Assembly (NCBI RefSeq): GCF_000960975.1
Contig: NZ_CP010803.1
Coordinates: 3,813,818 to 3,877,817, forward strand
Reading direction: 5' to 3'
Origin: Martelella endophytica
Lineage (GTDB): Bacteria > Pseudomonadota > Alphaproteobacteria > Rhizobiales > Rhizobiaceae
Length of the DNA: 64,000 nucleotides
Shown here: positions 18,340-26,366 of the stretch, one piece after another
How positions within the stretch are numbered: position 1 is the first letter of the stretch
Layout of the letters: every line of letters begins with the position of its first letter
Position numbers and translations under genes: made by a program
Notes under the pieces: model-generated
The model's input: the letters and a program-made list of their open reading frames with translations, nothing else
What the model was told of the DNA's origin: nothing
Databases searched by the model: none

Positions 18340-19956
18340 ATGCGTGGCTGGAGGACGCCGATTTATCTGTTGGCATCGCTCATTGTGGTGGTGCTGCTCG
18401 GCGGCGGGCTGTGGTTCGGAAGCCAGATGCTCAAGGTCAGGGAGATATTCGCGGCCAACGAGACCCTCAAGGAAGAAGGGTATTATCTGGCGCCCTTCGA
18501 ATTCGAAATGCTGAGCATCTCCTATTATCTTGACACCGGAGCCTACCGAAAGGGACTTACGGCGCTCAACCGCGTGCACACCGAAATGACTGACCGTGGA
18601 GGCCTAGTGAAAGTGCCCGTCTTCGAAACTCCGGACGAAGAACTGGCATTCTACCGAAGGCTCCAGAACCCACTAACCGGCGCCTTCTATCCCAATGACA
18701 CCGACCCGCCTGTCGCTTTTATCGGAGTGACGGCCAATATGATCAATCTCATCGAAAGGCTCTCACTGGAGGCCGACAGACCGTTTTCGCTTCTCTACCC
18801 GCTCAACTTTCTGGAAAGCATCGCTACGCCCGAGACGCTTGAGGCCATGCTCGATGACGTTTCCCGCGTCGGCTGGGTCGGCAGGCTGATCAAACCGGCC
18901 TTCGTCAGTGCGATAGAGCTGCAGGATCTGATCGAGCAGGACGAGCGGCTCGGATTCTATGGCTTCTCCGAAGACTGGAAACACGCATTCTATCAGTGGT
19001 TCTATGACAATCAGGACCCCGAGACCGGTCTGTGGGGGCCCCGCGATCGTTATACCGGCGCCATGCTCGGTGGCGGCGACATCGGCGATAGCGGAAAAAT
19101 CATCAAGATGTTCGTCGACACCAACGGCAACAACATTCATGCCGATATGCCGCTGCGCTACACGGATCGCATCTTTGCCTCGGCCATCAGCCGACTGTCC
19201 ACACCCATTCCGGAAGCACCGGACCGGCTGCATCGGTGGATTCTCGATCAGGATCGCGGCTTTCGGTTCCTTACAAAATATGTCTGGAAGAATGCAACGC
19301 CTGCGCAAAAGGACACCGTGGCCGACCTGCTCGAACACTTCGTAACAACCCGGTTTTCGCTTTACTATCTTCCGAAGGACGGCGCCTTTTCCCTTTACCC
19401 CCATGCCGAACATCCAGACCTCGATGGCACGAGCGAGGCGGCGGGCATGCTTGACTATACCGGCGCCCTTTCGCCCAGCCGGCAGGCAGCGCTGTGGGGA
19501 TCACCAGAGACGACGATCACGCGGCTCGAGCGTCGGACGGTTGCAGCGCTCGACGTCGAAGCGCTCGCGCCCATCGCGGACCGACCCGACATCATCTCCC
19601 TGCGGGTTTATGCCGAGGAGCCAACGGCGAATTTCACCGCGGACGTGATGGCGATATATTATCCCAGGCAGCCGCTCGTGCGCGACACTGTCGAGCTTGT
19701 CCAGCACTTGCGCCACTGGCTCGAGAAGACGGAGCAGACAATGGGCAACTGGGGAACGCGGGACGGCATAATGGAACGCCTGTCGGCCATAGACATTCCC
19801 CTCTCGACGCCAACTTACGGGCCTGGCAATTTCGCCGCGCTCAACGCCACCCTTGAAGAAAACAGGCAACTCGTCGCCATCGGCTTCGACACGCTCCAGG
19901 TGCCACGCTACCTCGCCACCTTTGAAAAAGCCGGCGCCGGCACTCAGAAGCCATAA
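18340..19956 (+). CDS. Unrecognised membrane-anchored protein, 538 residues
   Basis: I do not recognise this protein. One strong transmembrane segment lies at about residues 6-27 (YLLASLIVVVLLGGGLWFG); the remaining 510 residues would be periplasmic. The sequence is rich in Tyr, Trp and Phe and repeats segments such as NQDPETGLWGPRD and TMGNWGTRDG, reminiscent of the aromatic-glycine turns of alpha/alpha-toroid proteins (terpenoid-cyclase or polysaccharide-lyase folds); that is inference only. The start at 18340 has GGAGG five bases upstream, better than the ATG at 18325. Codon use is slightly less GC-biased than the neighbours. Its end overlaps the convergent Nudix gene by 13 bases. Confidence 0.75.
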   Translation: MRGWRTPIYLLASLIVVVLLGGGLWFGSQMLKVREIFAANETLKEEGYYLAPFEFEMLSISYYLDTGAYRKGLTALNRVHTEMTDRGGLVKVPVFETPDEELAFYRRLQNPLTGAFYPNDTDPPVAFIGVTANMINLIERLSLEADRPFSLLYPLNFLESIATPETLEAMLDDVSRVGWVGRLIKPAFVSAIELQDLIEQDERLGFYGFSEDWKHAFYQWFYDNQDPETGLWGPRDRYTGAMLGGGDIGDSGKIIKMFVDTNGNNIHADMPLRYTDRIFASAISRLSTPIPEAPDRLHRWILDQDRGFRFLTKYVWKNATPAQKDTVADLLEHFVTTRFSLYYLPKDGAFSLYPHAEHPDLDGTSEAAGMLDYTGALSPSRQAALWGSPETTITRLERRTVAALDVEALAPIADRPDIISLRVYAEEPTANFTADVMAIYYPRQPLVRDTVELVQHLRHWLEKTEQTMGNWGTRDGIMERLSAIDIPLSTPTYGPGNFAALNATLEENRQLVAIGFDTLQVPRYLATFEKAGAGTQKP

Positions 19957-20537
19957 GTGTCGCGGTTAAGTGCCGCCCATTGCAGCAGGACCACCGTCTT
20001 GGCATCGGCAATCTTGCCGGAAGCGACCATCGCCATCGCCTCGTCGAGCGTGAAGGCCACGAGTTCGATATCCTCATGCTCGTCCGCGAGCCCGCCGCCA
20101 TCGCCGATCCGCATGCTCTCGTCCGCGATCGCGAAATAGCAATGCACGCGTTCGGTCATCAGGCCCGGTGCGGAGACAACCGCGCTGACCGGGATGAGCG
20201 TCTCGATCCTGTAACCCGTCTCCTCGCCCGCCTCGCGGATCGCCGCCTGTTCAGGCGTCTCGCCCGCGTCGATCAAGCCGGCAGCAGCTTCGATCAGGAA
20301 ACCGTCGCCAAGGCCCGCAGCGTAGACAGGAACGCGAAACTGGCGGACCAGCACGAACTTTCCGAGGTCGCGGTCATAGACCAGCACGGCTGATGCTTCC
20401 GGGCGCATGCAGACCTCCCAGGAGCGCTCGGTTTCGCTGCCATCGGCCGCGCGGTAGCGGAATACATATTCCACGAGGGTGCTCCACCCCTTGTAAAGCG
20501 TCTTCGTGCTGAGGATCGAAACCCGATCGGTCGACAT
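19944..20537 (-). CDS. Nudix hydrolase, ADP-ribose/GDP-mannose pyrophosphatase-like
   Basis: Cleaves a nucleoside diphosphate linked to another group. The Nudix box is complete: G-x5-E-x7-REAGEETGY around residues 95-117. The overall pattern (N-terminal beta-rich dimer domain with YRAADGSE, then the Nudix fold; 197 residues) fits the ADP-ribose or GDP-mannose pyrophosphatase group (NudF/NudK-like). The start at 20537 is preceded by AAGGGA seven bases away. It is divergent from rlmJ. The exact substrate is undetermined; the NAD(P)-rich neighbourhood hints at ADP-ribose. Confidence 0.88.
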   Translation of the reverse strand: MSTDRVSILSTKTLYKGWSTLVEYVFRYRAADGSETERSWEVCMRPEASAVLVYDRDLGKFVLVRQFRVPVYAAGLGDGFLIEAAAGLIDAGETPEQAAIREAGEETGYRIETLIPVSAVVSAPGLMTERVHCYFAIADESMRIGDGGGLADEHEDIELVAFTLDEAMAMVASGKIADAKTVVLLQWAALNRDTYGF

Positions 20538-20638
20538 GAAAATTCCCTTTTTTGAAAAAGCGCGAAGCGGAAGCTCCGCTTGTAAACAAGCAACGACACT
20601 CATAATAAACGCAACGGCAAACGCAATGCGAGGACGCG

Positions 20639-21496
20639 ATGAACTACCGACATATCTATCACGCCGGCAATTTCGCCGATGTGCTGAAGCATGCGGTTTT
20701 CGCCCGGCTCATCACCTATTCCCAGAACAAGGATGCCGCGTTCCGTATTCTCGATACCCATGCCGGCATCGGCCGCTATGACCTTGCCGGCGTCGAGGCG
20801 CAGAAAACCGGCGAATGGCAGGACGGCATCGGCCGGCTGATGGCCGCCGATATTCCCGATGAGATCGTGCCTCTGCTTGCCCCCTATATCGATACCGTGC
20901 GCGCACTGAACCCGGAGGGCGGTGTCACCACCTACCCCGGCTCACCGCTTCTGGCCCGCTCCCTGATGCGCAAGCAGGACCGGCTGTCGCTGATGGAGCT
21001 GCACGAGGCCGATTTCGAAACGCTGCACGCGCTCTTCGAGGGCGACCACCAGGTGCGGGCAACGAAGCTCGACGGCTGGCTGACGCTCGCCAGCCACCTT
21101 CCGCCGAAAGAGCGTCGCGCCATCATTCTGGTCGACCCGCCGTTTGAGAAGGAAGGCGAGTTCGAACGGCTCGTCGAGGGACTTGCGCGCGCCTACCGCC
21201 GCTTTGCCACCGGCACTTATTGCCTCTGGTATCCGATCAAGAAGGGTGCGCCGACCGACGCCTTCCACGCAGCGCTGAAGGGTCTCGGCATCCCCAAGAT
21301 CATCGCCGCCGAACTCTCTGTCAGGAGTGGCGACGAGGGCCTCGCCGGCTCCGGCGTCATCATCGTCAATCCGCCCTATACGCTTGCGGCAGAACTCCAT
21401 AAAATGCTGCCATTCCTGAAACAAACACTCGCCCAGGATCGCGCCGCCAGTTGCCGCGTCGTCACCATTGCCGGTGAGACCATCGAAACAGACTAA
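20639..21496 (+). CDS. rlmJ: 23S rRNA (adenine-2030-N6)-methyltransferase
   Basis: Methylates A2030 (E. coli numbering) of 23S rRNA. The N-terminal signature YHAGNFADVLKH begins at residue 7, the SAM-binding DTHAGIGRYDL follows at about residue 39, and the catalytic DPPFE is present. The 285-residue length is normal. It starts behind GAGGACG and is followed nine bases later by the GST gene, so the two are probably co-transcribed. Confidence 0.93.
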   Translation: MNYRHIYHAGNFADVLKHAVFARLITYSQNKDAAFRILDTHAGIGRYDLAGVEAQKTGEWQDGIGRLMAADIPDEIVPLLAPYIDTVRALNPEGGVTTYPGSPLLARSLMRKQDRLSLMELHEADFETLHALFEGDHQVRATKLDGWLTLASHLPPKERRAIILVDPPFEKEGEFERLVEGLARAYRRFATGTYCLWYPIKKGAPTDAFHAALKGLGIPKIIAAELSVRSGDEGLAGSGVIIVNPPYTLAAELHKMLPFLKQTLAQDRAASCRVVTIAGETIETD

Positions 21497-21505
21497 GGAC
21501 CTCCA

Positions 21506-22105
21506 ATGAAACTTCTCTGCGCGGCCGCTTCGCCCTACTCCGCCAAGGTGCGCATGGCGCTTCACCATGTCGGCGCCGATTTCGAGGAAATCCATGTCGC
21601 GACCGGCGACAATCCCGCCGATCTGCTCGATGCCAATCCGCTCGGCAAGATCCCGACGCTCATTACCGACGATGGGCTGACGCTCTACGACAGCCGCACC
21701 ATCATGCATTATCTCGACGGCCTTGATGAGGAACGCTGGCTCTATCCGCGTTCGCCGGAAAAGCGCGTTCTCGTCGAGCGCATGGAAGCACTCTGCGACG
21801 GCATCTGCGATGCGCTGGTGCTCTGCGTCTACGAAAAACGCTTCCGCACACCCGAAACCTATCACCAGCCCTGGGTTGACCGGCAGTGGGACAAGGCCAT
21901 GCGCGGCCTCGACTGGCTCGACGCCAACCCACCGGACTTCGGCAAGCGCCTGAATGCGGGGCACTTCGCACTTGCGAGCCTGCTCGCCTATCTGATGCTG
22001 CGCTTTCCCGGTGCCTGGGAGCAGCACCGCGTGCGCCTGACGCAATGGCCGGCCGCATTTGAAGAGCGGTTTCCCGAATTTCATGCGCTGAAACCGCAGG
22101 GCTGA
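21506..22105 (+). CDS. Glutathione S-transferase family protein
   Basis: Cytosolic GST-fold protein. The N-terminal thioredoxin-like domain starts MKLLCAAASPYSAKVRMAL with Ser and Cys near the expected catalytic position, NPLGKIPTL carries the cis-proline, and YDSRTIMHYLDG binds glutathione; an all-helical C-terminal domain follows. It is 199 residues long. Likely co-transcribed with rlmJ. Substrate unknown; members act in stress response or in catabolism. Confidence 0.9.
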   Translation: MKLLCAAASPYSAKVRMALHHVGADFEEIHVATGDNPADLLDANPLGKIPTLITDDGLTLYDSRTIMHYLDGLDEERWLYPRSPEKRVLVERMEALCDGICDALVLCVYEKRFRTPETYHQPWVDRQWDKAMRGLDWLDANPPDFGKRLNAGHFALASLLAYLMLRFPGAWEQHRVRLTQWPAAFEERFPEFHALKPQG

Positions 22106-22178
22106 GGCACGATCGCCATTTCATAATCGCGCCTTCGAGGCAGGGGCAGTTCCACAAGGTTAGCCGCAAAGCCACCAA

Positions 22179-22316
22179 ACCCTCTCTCCCCGGCGGGGAG
22201 AGATCCCCCGAAGGGGGAGTGAGGGTCGGCCTTTCCGCTCGAGCGCCCTCACTGACCGAGTTGCTGCATCACCCTCACTGTCGCTCTCGCGACATCTCTC
22301 CCGCAAGCGGGAGAGA
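22179..22316. repeat. Rhizobial palindromic intergenic repeat element
   Basis: A mosaic of short perfect palindromes: TCTCCCC-GGC-GGGGAGA, TCCCCCGAAGGGGGA and CTCTCCCGCAAGCGGGAGAG, with inverted ACCCTCACT / AGTGAGGGT arms. The composition and layout are typical of repeats scattered between genes in rhizobial genomes. It sits between the convergent GST and nadE genes and may also end transcription. Confidence 0.75.
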
Positions 22317-22373
22317 ATAGTCGGAGCGCAAGAGCTCACAAGCAACTCGCTTGGACACAAGCTATGAAAAAAG

Positions 22374-24038
22374 TCACCGGTCGCGGAAGCGGTTGGTGAT
22401 CGGGTAGCGGCGGTCGCGGCCGAAATTCTTCTTGGTGATCTTCACGCCCGGCGCCGATTGGCGACGCTTGTATTCGGCGATGTAGAGCAGATGCTCGACA
22501 CGGTGAACCGTCTCGACGTCGTGGCCGCGTGCGACGATCGCCTCGACTGACATCTCCCTCTCCACCAGGCATTCCAGGATATCGTCCAGCACCGGATAGG
22601 GCGGCAGCGAATCCTGGTCGGTCTGGTTGGGGCGCAGTTCGGCGGACGGCTTCTTGTCGATGATGTTCTGCGGAATGGCGTCTTTCTCGGGCCCGTGCAT
22701 GCCTTCCGGACGGGCGCCGTTGCGCCAGGCGGAAATGCCGTAGACCTGCATCTTGTAGAGATCCTTGATCGGGTTAAAGCCGCCGTTCATGTCGCCGTAA
22801 AGCGTCGCGTAGCCGACCGACATCTCCGACTTGTTGCCGGTTGTCACCACCATGGCGCCGAACTTGTTGGAGATCGCCATCAGGATGGTGCCGCGGGTGC
22901 GGCTCTGCAGATTTTCCTCGGTGATCCCCTCCTCGGTTCCTTCGAAAAGGTCCGACAAGGTCGACAGAAAGCCCGTGACCGGCTCCTCGATCGGCACGAT
23001 ATCATAGCGGCAGCCGAGCGCCTTGGCGCAATCGGCGGCGTCCTTCAGCGAATCCTCGGAGGTGTAGCGGTAAGGCAGCATGACGCAGTGGACGCGCTCC
23101 GGACCGAGTGCATCGACGGCGATCGCCGCGCACAGCGCCGAATCGATACCGCCGGAAAGGCCGAGCACCACCCCCTTGAAGCCATTCTTGTTGACGTAGT
23201 CGGCAAAGCCCAGCACGCAGGCGCGGTAGTCGGAATCTTCCCCCAGCGGCAAAGCCGCGACAGGTCCCTGCGCTATGCGCCAGCCCTGGCCGTCCCGCTC
23301 CCACTCGGACATGAAGATGTCGGCGGCGAACTGCGGCATCTGGAAGGCAAGCGTGCGGTCGGCATTGAAACCGAAGCTCGCGCCATCAAACACCAGTTCG
23401 TCCTGACCGCCGAGCGTGTTGAGGTAAACGAGCGGCAGGCCAGTCTCGATGACCTGCTTCAGCACCACCTGGTGGCGGACATCGACCTTGCCGCGATAAT
23501 AGGGCGAACCGTTCGGCGAAAGCAGCAACTCTGCACCGCTCTCTGCCAGCGTCTCGCAGACGCCGAGTTCGCCCCAGATATCCTCGCAGATCGGAATTCC
23601 AATCCGCACGCCGCGAAAGTTCACCGGCCCCGGCATCTCGCCCGGCACAAACACCCGCTTCTCGTCAAATTCGCCGTAGTTCGGAAGGTCAACCTTGTCG
23701 CGGATCGCAATGATGGCGCCGCCATCGAGCACGGCGACGGCGTTGTGCCGCCCTGCCTCGCCCTGGCGTGGGAAGCCGACGATGACGCCCGGGCCGCCAT
23801 CGGCGGTATCGGCAGCCAGTTCCTCCACGGCCTTCAGACAGGCTGTGAGAAAGGCGGGCTTCATGACGAGATCTTCGGGTTGATAGCCGGAGATGAAGAG
23901 TTCGGTGGACAGCAACAGGTCCGCGCCCTTTTCCGCCGCCAGCTTACGGGCATGCCTCAGCTTCTCGAGGTTGCCGGCGATATCGCCCACCGTCGGGTTG
24001 AGCTGCGCGAGTGCGATTTTCATACGGTTCGGAGCCAT
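22374..24038 (-). CDS. nadE: Glutamine-dependent NAD+ synthetase
   Basis: Last step of NAD synthesis: deamido-NAD amidated with ammonia from glutamine. The N-terminal nitrilase-type amidase domain (residues about 6-250) carries Glu in STELFISGY, Lys in DKVDLPNYGEFDEKR and Cys in PICEDIWG; the C-terminal synthetase domain has the ATP loop LGLSGGIDSAL. I use the ATG at 24038 behind AGGCGGA, giving 554 residues; an ATG 15 bases later is possible. It stands alone between two repeats or terminators. Confidence 0.95.
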   Translation of the reverse strand: MAPNRMKIALAQLNPTVGDIAGNLEKLRHARKLAAEKGADLLLSTELFISGYQPEDLVMKPAFLTACLKAVEELAADTADGGPGVIVGFPRQGEAGRHNAVAVLDGGAIIAIRDKVDLPNYGEFDEKRVFVPGEMPGPVNFRGVRIGIPICEDIWGELGVCETLAESGAELLLSPNGSPYYRGKVDVRHQVVLKQVIETGLPLVYLNTLGGQDELVFDGASFGFNADRTLAFQMPQFAADIFMSEWERDGQGWRIAQGPVAALPLGEDSDYRACVLGFADYVNKNGFKGVVLGLSGGIDSALCAAIAVDALGPERVHCVMLPYRYTSEDSLKDAADCAKALGCRYDIVPIEEPVTGFLSTLSDLFEGTEEGITEENLQSRTRGTILMAISNKFGAMVVTTGNKSEMSVGYATLYGDMNGGFNPIKDLYKMQVYGISAWRNGARPEGMHGPEKDAIPQNIIDKKPSAELRPNQTDQDSLPPYPVLDDILECLVEREMSVEAIVARGHDVETVHRVEHLLYIAEYKRRQSAPGVKITKKNFGRDRRYPITNRFRDR

Positions 24039-24158
24039 GGGAATTCCGCCTGCTGTTCTGACACGAGCGATGGACACCATGTTTTGCGGCAAAAATCAAA
24101 CCGCAATCGCCTCCCCGGCCAACTTATCTTGCCGGGCGGTGGATGCGCTGCAAAAACA

Positions 24159-24193
24159 AACGCACCCTCACCAGGAGATGGCGAGGGTGCGTT
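24159..24193 (-). terminator. Terminator of the rpiA-DUF2059 unit
   Basis: Eleven-base-pair stem AACGCACCCTC / GAGGGTGCGTT; on the minus strand it is followed by TGTTTTTG. It lies about 40 bases after the DUF2059 stop. Confidence 0.85.
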
Positions 24194-24234
24194 CGAAAAT
24201 CAACGAAGCGGTTGCAGCAACCGCGTTCGCGCTA

Positions 24235-24795
24235 TTACTGCGCGGCCGGAGCCGTGGTCGGCGCCGGCACTTCCACCGGTGTTCCGCCCTGGGCGGTAAT
24301 GCGCTTGTTCAGTTCTTCCTGCGCCTGGGTATTGAGGTCGCGGGCAATGCCGCGTGCCCAGATATCGCCGGCCTGGCTCAGCTCACGCGCGGCGATCGGA
24401 CCGTACTGGATGAACTTCTTGCCGACGTCGGAACCGTAGAAGTCAGCCAGCTGGTTCAGCTCGTCCTCGGTGAAGACGTTGGCGTAGATCTGCGTCGCTT
24501 CCTGCTCGAGGTCGCCACGGCGCGATGCCAGCGAGATCGCGGTATCGGTCACCACCTCGTCGATGAGGTCATGATAGTTCGGATAGACCTGCGTCAGCTG
24601 CGCCTGAACGAGATCCGCCTGATTCGGCAGGATGTCGTCGAACTGGGCGGTAATGCCGAGAGCCTCCAGCGCCCGCTGTGCGGCGGCCAGCTGCTCCGGC
24701 GTCGCGTCCTGGGCCGATGCGACCGAAAACGCCCCAAGCCCCAGAAGCGTGGCCGCCACGGCGGCGGAACGGGCGAATTTCGTGTGAAAGCTCAT
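24235..24795 (-). CDS. DUF2059 exported protein
   Basis: Predicted periplasmic protein. Residues 1-28 are a Sec signal peptide ending ASVASAQ-like (FSVASA). The mature part has the DUF2059 pattern, including FTEDELNQLADFYGSDVGKK, and ends in a Pro/Ala/Thr-rich tail. Function is unknown for the family. It follows rpiA after 13 bases in the same direction and ends at a strong terminator, so the two are an operon, an arrangement often seen in rhizobia. Confidence 0.87.
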   Translation of the reverse strand: MSFHTKFARSAAVAATLLGLGAFSVASAQDATPEQLAAAQRALEALGITAQFDDILPNQADLVQAQLTQVYPNYHDLIDEVVTDTAISLASRRGDLEQEATQIYANVFTEDELNQLADFYGSDVGKKFIQYGPIAARELSQAGDIWARGIARDLNTQAQEELNKRITAQGGTPVEVPAPTTAPAAQ

Positions 24796-24808
24796 CAGGA
24801 ACTCCTGT

Positions 24809-25507
24809 CTATTCGATTGGTTTCAGTGTCCGCACGCCACCGTCAGAGGCAACAATGGCAAGCGTCGCAATATTGATGAACAGCCCGTGTTCCACCACAC
24901 CCGCGATGGAATTCAATGCCGAAGAGAGTGCCTCTGCATCGGGAATGCGGCCAAATGATGCATCGAGGATATAATGGCCGCCATCGGTGGTGAAAGGACC
25001 ATCGCCGGAGCGGCGAAGATCGAGGCTGCCGGAAAGGTTGAGCCGGCTGGAGGCCCGTTCGACGGCAAGTCGCGTCGCGCCGAGGCCGAAGGGCATTACC
25101 TCGATGGGCAGCGGGAAGGCGCCGAGGCCATCGACCACCTTGCTCTCGTCGGCGATGACGATCATCGCTTTCGAGGCGGAGGCGACGATCTTCTCGCGCA
25201 GCAGCGCGCCGCCACCACCCTTGATCAGGTTCAACGCCGGATCGATCTCGTCGGCGCCGTCAATGGTGAGGTCGAGCTCAGGGGCCTCATCAAGCGATTT
25301 CAGCGGAATTCCGAGTTCGAGGCACTGGCGGGCTGTTGCCTCGGAGGTCGGCACACCGACGACATTGAATCCTTCCGCCACCTTCTCGCCGAGCAGCGAG
25401 ATGAACTCCCGTGCGGTGCTGCCCGTGCCGATCCCGAGCCGCATTCCGTCTTCGACATATCCGAGGGCTGTTTCGGCCGCCTTGACCTTCAGTTGACGCG
25501 CGTCCAT
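24809..25507 (-). CDS. rpiA: Ribose-5-phosphate isomerase A
   Basis: Interconverts ribose-5-phosphate and ribulose-5-phosphate in the pentose phosphate pathway. The active-site blocks are all present: [12 protein letters not shown] near residue 25, [11 protein letters not shown] near 80 and [11 protein letters not shown] near 94. The 232-residue length is standard. It is divergent from gph and begins the rpiA-DUF2059 unit. Confidence 0.95.
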   Translation of the reverse strand: MDARQLKVKAAETALGYVEDGMRLGIGTGSTAREFISLLGEKVAEGFNVVGVPTSEATARQCLELGIPLKSLDEAPELDLTIDGADEIDPALNLIKGGGGALLREKIVASASKAMIVIADESKVVDGLGAFPLPIEVMPFGLGATRLAVERASSRLNLSGSLDLRRSGDGPFTTDGGHYILDASFGRIPDAEALSSALNSIAGVVEHGLFINIATLAIVASDGGVRTLKPIE

Positions 25508-25630
25508 GCGTCACATGCTCCTTGTGATTAACGCTAAGGTGTTTACACGCCGAAGGCGATAAACAAAAGTCCTTTTGAACGAAGCACCCCGGTTCGACAC
25601 CTCCCACCCGGGGAACTGGAAGGAATTGCA

Positions 25631-26305
25631 ATGTCATCTCCACTGGCCATCTTCGATCTGGATGGCACGCTCATCGATACCGCTCCCGACCTGATCGACA
25701 GCCTGAATCACGCCATCGCCCCGCATGGCCTGCCGCCCTTCGGCGTCGACAAGGTGAAACTCCTGGTTGGCCGCGGCGTCAAGGTCATGATCCAGCGCGC
25801 CTTCGCCTTTCATGATCGGACGCTGGACGGCGAAGCCTTCGACGCCTGCTTTGCGCGGTTCACCGAGCACTACCGCGCCGGCATGCCTGGCAAGAGCCGC
25901 CCCTATCCGGGCCTGCTCGAAGCCCTCGCGCGGCTGAAGGACGCAGGCTACGGCCTCGCTGTCTGCACCAACAAACGCGAAGAACTCACCATGCCGCTGC
26001 TCGAGGCTCTGGACCTCGCCGAATGGTTCGGGACCATCACCTGCGGCGACACCTTCGAATACCGCAAGCCCGACCCGCGCCATGTCTCCGGCACGATCGA
26101 GCGCGCCGGCGCGACTGTCGCGCACGCAGTGATGATCGGCGACAGCGCCAATGACATTGACGCAGCCAAGGGCGCCGATGTCTCCACCGTCGCCGTCACC
26201 TTCGGCTATACCGAAAAGCCAGCAGAGGAACTCGGCGCGGACAAAGTGATCAGCCATTTCGACCGGCTGACACCAGCGCTGCTGGATACGCTGATCGGCC
26301 GATAA
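25631..26305 (+). CDS. gph: Phosphoglycolate phosphatase (HAD superfamily)
   Basis: HAD hydrolase likely removing phosphate from 2-phosphoglycolate. Motif I FDLDGTLIDTAPDL is at residues 8-21, motif II is CTNKREE, and motif III/IV is MIGDSANDIDAAKGA. The 224 residues include a helical type-I cap. The start follows GGAAGGAATTGCA. Within this HAD branch substrate assignment by sequence is only moderately safe. A bidirectional terminator follows. Confidence 0.88.
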   Translation: MSSPLAIFDLDGTLIDTAPDLIDSLNHAIAPHGLPPFGVDKVKLLVGRGVKVMIQRAFAFHDRTLDGEAFDACFARFTEHYRAGMPGKSRPYPGLLEALARLKDAGYGLAVCTNKREELTMPLLEALDLAEWFGTITCGDTFEYRKPDPRHVSGTIERAGATVAHAVMIGDSANDIDAAKGADVSTVAVTFGYTEKPAEELGADKVISHFDRLTPALLDTLIGR

Positions 26306-26309
26306 GAAA

Positions 26310-26343
26310 AAAGGCGCGTCCGATCTTAGGACGCGCCTTTTTC
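26310..26343. terminator. Bidirectional terminator between gph and the large L,D-transpeptidase gene
   Basis: Twelve-base-pair stem AAAGGCGCGTCC / GGACGCGCCTTT with a seven-base loop, T-run on the plus side and A-run on the other, between convergent genes. Confidence 0.9.
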
Positions 26344-26366
26344 AAGCTTCAGTACGGCGCGACGCC

